Assembly (NCBI GenBank): GCA_050742415.1
Contig: JBOGIF010000170.1
Span: forward strand, 1 to 8,206
DNA: 8,206 nt
Source: JBOGIF01 sp050742415
Lineage (GTDB): Bacteria; Actinomycetota; Acidimicrobiia; Acidimicrobiales; AC-14
Reading direction: 5' to 3'
The notes under the pieces were generated by a model. The model was not told the DNA's origin, ran no database searches, and saw only the letters and a list, made by a program, of their open reading frames with translations. Positions 6,820 through 8,206 of this stretch are shown one piece after another (positions within the stretch are counted from its first letter, which is position 1; each line of letters starts with the position of its first letter). A program made the position numbers and the translations under genes.

Positions 6820-6865
6820 CCGCTCTCTCAAGGTGGCGACACGGGTTCGAATCTCGTTGGGGCCG
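6820..6865 (+). tRNA. 3' half of tRNA-Glu(CTC), partial; probable attachment-site remnant
   Basis: The sequence reproduces a tRNA-Glu from the anticodon arm to the discriminator base. Anticodon stem CCGCT (6820-6824) pairs with GGTGG (6832-6836) through two G-U type pairs; the loop CTCTCAA (6825-6831) carries anticodon CTC (6827-6829). A four-base variable region follows, then T-stem ACGGG/CTCGT with the canonical T-loop TTCGAAT (6846-6852), then TGGGGCC as the acceptor 3' strand and G73 at 6865. CCA is not encoded. The upstream 26 bases do not supply a good 5' half: a start at 6794 (GAGCCCA) leaves two acceptor mismatches, and the D-loop lacks the conserved GG. A conserved 3' half with unrelated 5' sequence is what integration of a mobile element into a tRNA gene leaves behind. 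A strongly diverged full tRNA (about 6794-6865, 72 bases, the normal length) is the alternative. Confidence 0.6.
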
Positions 6866-6905
6866 CGGCGACTTTCTCGTTGGACGGCTGGCCCTGGTCG
6901 CACCC

Positions 6906-7835
6906 TCAGCTCCGGAGGGCCCGCCTTCCCTCGGCCGTAGCCGTCAGGCTGCCGCCGGGCCCGACCATCGACTTCACCAGTGCGAGGGCAGTCGGGCCGA
7001 GCGGTTCACCTGCGTAGCAGACGAGGTGCCAAGGCCGGATCATCGGGGTGCCACGGCACGCCCAGACGGTGACGGCCCCCCGGGAGATGCCTTCGGCGGC
7101 GGCGTCGCGGGAGATGAGCCCAACCCCCAGCCCCAGCTCCACGCCTCGCTCGATGGCCGCGTTGGATCCGAGGATCATCGTGGGCGGGTCGATGTCCAGC
7201 TCGGCGAGCAGGGCATCGGCTGCCGCGCGCGTCCCGGATCCCGGTTCGCGCAACAGCCAGGTCTCCCGGGCCGGGTCGTGCGCCGCATCGTTCCCGTTCG
7301 TCCGCGGCGTCGCCGAGGCGGGCCCGATGAGGACGAGCCGGTTCTCACCAAGGGCCAGGGTGTCCGCCGGTACGCCCACCGGCGGCCGCCCGGCTACGAC
7401 GAGGTCGGCCTTGTGGTGGCGCAAGTTCTCCCACACCGTCGTCCGGTTCCCGACCTGGATGGTGACACCGGCTTCGGGGTTCTGCTCACGGAAGCGGGCG
7501 ACGACGGGCAGGAGCAACCGCTCGGTGGCGGTTGCCACCGCGACGAGCCGAACCATGCCCCGTGCCGGGTCTTCGATGCTGCGTGCGCGGCGGCGGCCGT
7601 AGTCGAGGAGGCCGAGGCTGGTGCGCACGTCATCGGCGAAGGCCGTTCCGGCCGCGGTGAGGCGGAGGCCGCGGCCGTGGCGGACGACGAGCGCCACCCC
7701 CAACTCCCGCTCGAGGCTTGCGATCGCGCCCGAGACGGCCGGCTGCGAGACGAAGAGCGATTCGGCAGCGACCCGGACCGATCCCGCGTCGGCGACCGTG
7801 AGAAATGTGCGGAGCTGGCTCAACGTCATCGCCAT
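6906..7835 (-). CDS. cbbR: LysR-family transcriptional regulator, probable CbbR
   Basis: A 309-residue protein of normal LysR length. The N-terminal winged helix-turn-helix is clear: LSQLRTFLTVADAGS, then AAESLFVSQPAVSGAIASL (recognition helix, about residues 23-41), then ELGVALVVRHGRGLRLTAAG. A linker helix follows, then the periplasmic-binding-like effector domain from about residue 92 (MVRLVAVATATERLLLP) to the end. LysR proteins act as tetramers, bind T-N11-A sites and activate a divergent target gene in response to a small ligand. The gene is divergent from a RuBisCO large subunit gene, the standard position of CbbR, activator of the Calvin-cycle operon, whose ligands are Calvin-cycle metabolites or cofactors in studied species. 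The CbbR identity rests mainly on this position; the LysR family call stands alone. The start could also be the ATG at 7829, two codons in; neither has a strong ribosome binding site. It ends about 40 bases from the tRNA half-site. Confidence 0.85.
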   Translation of the reverse strand: MAMTLSQLRTFLTVADAGSVRVAAESLFVSQPAVSGAIASLERELGVALVVRHGRGLRLTAAGTAFADDVRTSLGLLDYGRRRARSIEDPARGMVRLVAVATATERLLLPVVARFREQNPEAGVTIQVGNRTTVWENLRHHKADLVVAGRPPVGVPADTLALGENRLVLIGPASATPRTNGNDAAHDPARETWLLREPGSGTRAAADALLAELDIDPPTMILGSNAAIERGVELGLGVGLISRDAAAEGISRGAVTVWACRGTPMIRPWHLVCYAGEPLGPTALALVKSMVGPGGSLTATAEGRRALRS

Positions 7836-8148
7836 GAGGTGCTCGAAGCTAACCGTTCCCTCGTGAGGCAGGAGTTGGCATCCGGAGGCGAGCTACACCA
7901 CGCTTCCTGTACGACCCCGACGCTCGAGCGACTGCAGCAGGGGCCGCTCCGGTGGACGCTGTCCCGGGGTCGCCAATCCTCGCGCCAGTCAGAAGCAAAT
8001 GCTGATGAGGTATAAGAAAGGATTCATTTTACTCTGCGCCCACAGGAGGGGTAGCGTCTCAAAGAGTTATCCAGCACAGGTGACAGACCCCCGTAGTCGG
8101 AGTCCGAGACCGGGCCCCCGATCGGGCTTCAGCCGGAGGAGAAACCGC
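7836..8148. promoter_or_regulatory. cbbR-cbbL divergent control region
   Basis: A 313-bp gene-free region between two divergent start codons, expected to hold both promoters and CbbR sites. Most of it is GC-rich, but 7991-8033 is a conspicuous AT-rich patch with TATAAG (8011-8016) as a possible -10 element and inverted ATGA (8005-8008) / TCAT (8024-8027) arms 15 bases apart. T8006 and A8018 fit a T-N11-A LysR spacing, but such matches are common by chance. A perfect palindrome CGCTCGAGCG is at 7921-7930. In the leader, two small hairpins are possible: TCGG-AGT-CCGA (8097-8107) and GCCC-CCGATC-GGGC (8114-8127). The exact promoter and operators cannot be fixed from sequence alone. Confidence 0.55.
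8135..8141 (+). promoter_or_regulatory. Shine-Dalgarno sequence of cbbL
   Basis: GGAGGAG lies 7 bases before the GTG at 8149 and decides this start over an in-frame upstream GTG at 8080, which has no ribosome binding site at proper distance and would add a 23-residue Arg/Pro-rich extension. Confidence 0.8.
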
Positions 8149-8206
8149 GTGGCACAGAGCAACGGCAGTGGCGGCTACCAGGCCGGCGTTAAGAATTACG
8201 CCGACA
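8149..8206 (+). CDS. cbbL: Ribulose-bisphosphate carboxylase large subunit, 5' part only
   Basis: Nineteen codons from the GTG at 8149 are present before the window ends. The reading VAQSNGSGG then YQAGVKNYAD matches the start of form I RuBisCO large subunits, which begin with a short variable tail followed by a Y.AGVK.Y motif. RuBisCO fixes CO2 onto ribulose 1,5-bisphosphate in the Calvin-Benson cycle, in the cytoplasm or in carboxysomes. Supporting context: a strong Shine-Dalgarno sequence and a divergent LysR regulator. The small subunit cbbS and other cbb genes would be expected just beyond the window. The piece is too short to tell form IA, IC or other subtypes, and all catalytic residues lie outside. 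Confidence 0.8.
   Translation, partial: MAQSNGSGGYQAGVKNYAD

Larger units (their letters stand above)
6645..6905. other. Non-coding stretch with element debris
   Basis: Between the transposase remnant and the cbbR stop there is no credible gene on either strand. The stretch contains the possible right end of the IS remnant, the 12-bp tandem repeat and the tRNA-Glu half-site. The minus-strand open frame here (6610-6903) includes GPNEIRTRV, the well-known spurious translation of the antisense of a tRNA T-arm, so it is not a protein gene. Confidence 0.6.

Noticed and set aside
6794..6865. Intact functional tRNA-Glu gene
   Set aside because: The length is right, but the acceptor 5' strand has two mismatches and the D-loop lacks the conserved GG, so only the 3' half is claimed.
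6610..6903. 97-codon minus-strand open frame containing EWQMEWQ and GPNEIRTRV
   Set aside because: GPNEIRTRV is the antisense translation of a tRNA T-arm and EWQMEWQ comes from the 12-bp tandem repeat; it is a spurious frame.
7026..8015. 329-codon plus-strand open frame opposite cbbR
   Set aside because: It is antisense to a textbook LysR protein, continues through the control region, and has no recognisable domain.
1..8206. CRISPR array, phage defence cluster or biosynthetic gene cluster
   Set aside because: No regularly spaced repeats were seen, and no nuclease, reverse transcriptase or synthase genes beyond those listed; the helicase alone is not evidence for a defence system.

Overview
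The window is about 8.2 kb of GC-rich bacterial chromosome with strong G/C preference at third codon positions. The gene content suggests a high-GC actinobacterium, possibly of the Acidimicrobiia kind, and the right edge suggests one that fixes CO2 by the Calvin cycle. The lineage is inferred from base composition and protein style only; no rRNA or other phylogenetic marker is present.

Left block (3-2101, minus strand): a phytoene-desaturase-like FAD oxidoreductase is followed five bases later by an SRPBCC (START-like) small-ligand-binding protein, forming a two-gene operon. Divergent from it, a plus-strand gene of about 980 codons (2172-5111) encodes a UvrD/Rep-type superfamily 1 DNA helicase with an extra N-terminal domain and a C-terminal HRDC domain. 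A short lipoprotein-like gene (5101-5559) overlaps the helicase stop. Its two ends share one reading frame, but its middle reads in another frame that ends in a PKD-like segment, so it is a frameshifted gene or a sequencing error.

Middle block (5577-6905): this part looks like accessory DNA. It holds a minus-strand toxin-antitoxin pair (ribbon-helix-helix type antitoxin, then MazF/PemK-type toxin), a degraded C-terminal piece of an IS256-type transposase with three frame changes, a 12-bp tandem repeat, and the 3' half of a tRNA-Glu(CTC) without a matching 5' half. The last is the usual footprint of an integrase attachment site. Together they suggest the edge of an old integrated element.

Right block (6906-8206): a LysR-family regulator on the minus strand stands back to back with a gene whose first 19 codons look like the N-terminus of form I RuBisCO large subunit (cbbL), cut by the window end. 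Divergent cbbR-cbbL is the classical arrangement in which CbbR controls the Calvin-cycle operon from the shared intergenic region, here 313 bp with one AT-rich patch.

No clearly new multi-gene system is visible. The items most worth a second look are the tRNA-Glu half-site with its neighbouring repeats, the helicase N-terminal domain, the frameshifted PKD-like lipoprotein gene, and the cbbR/cbbL control region.
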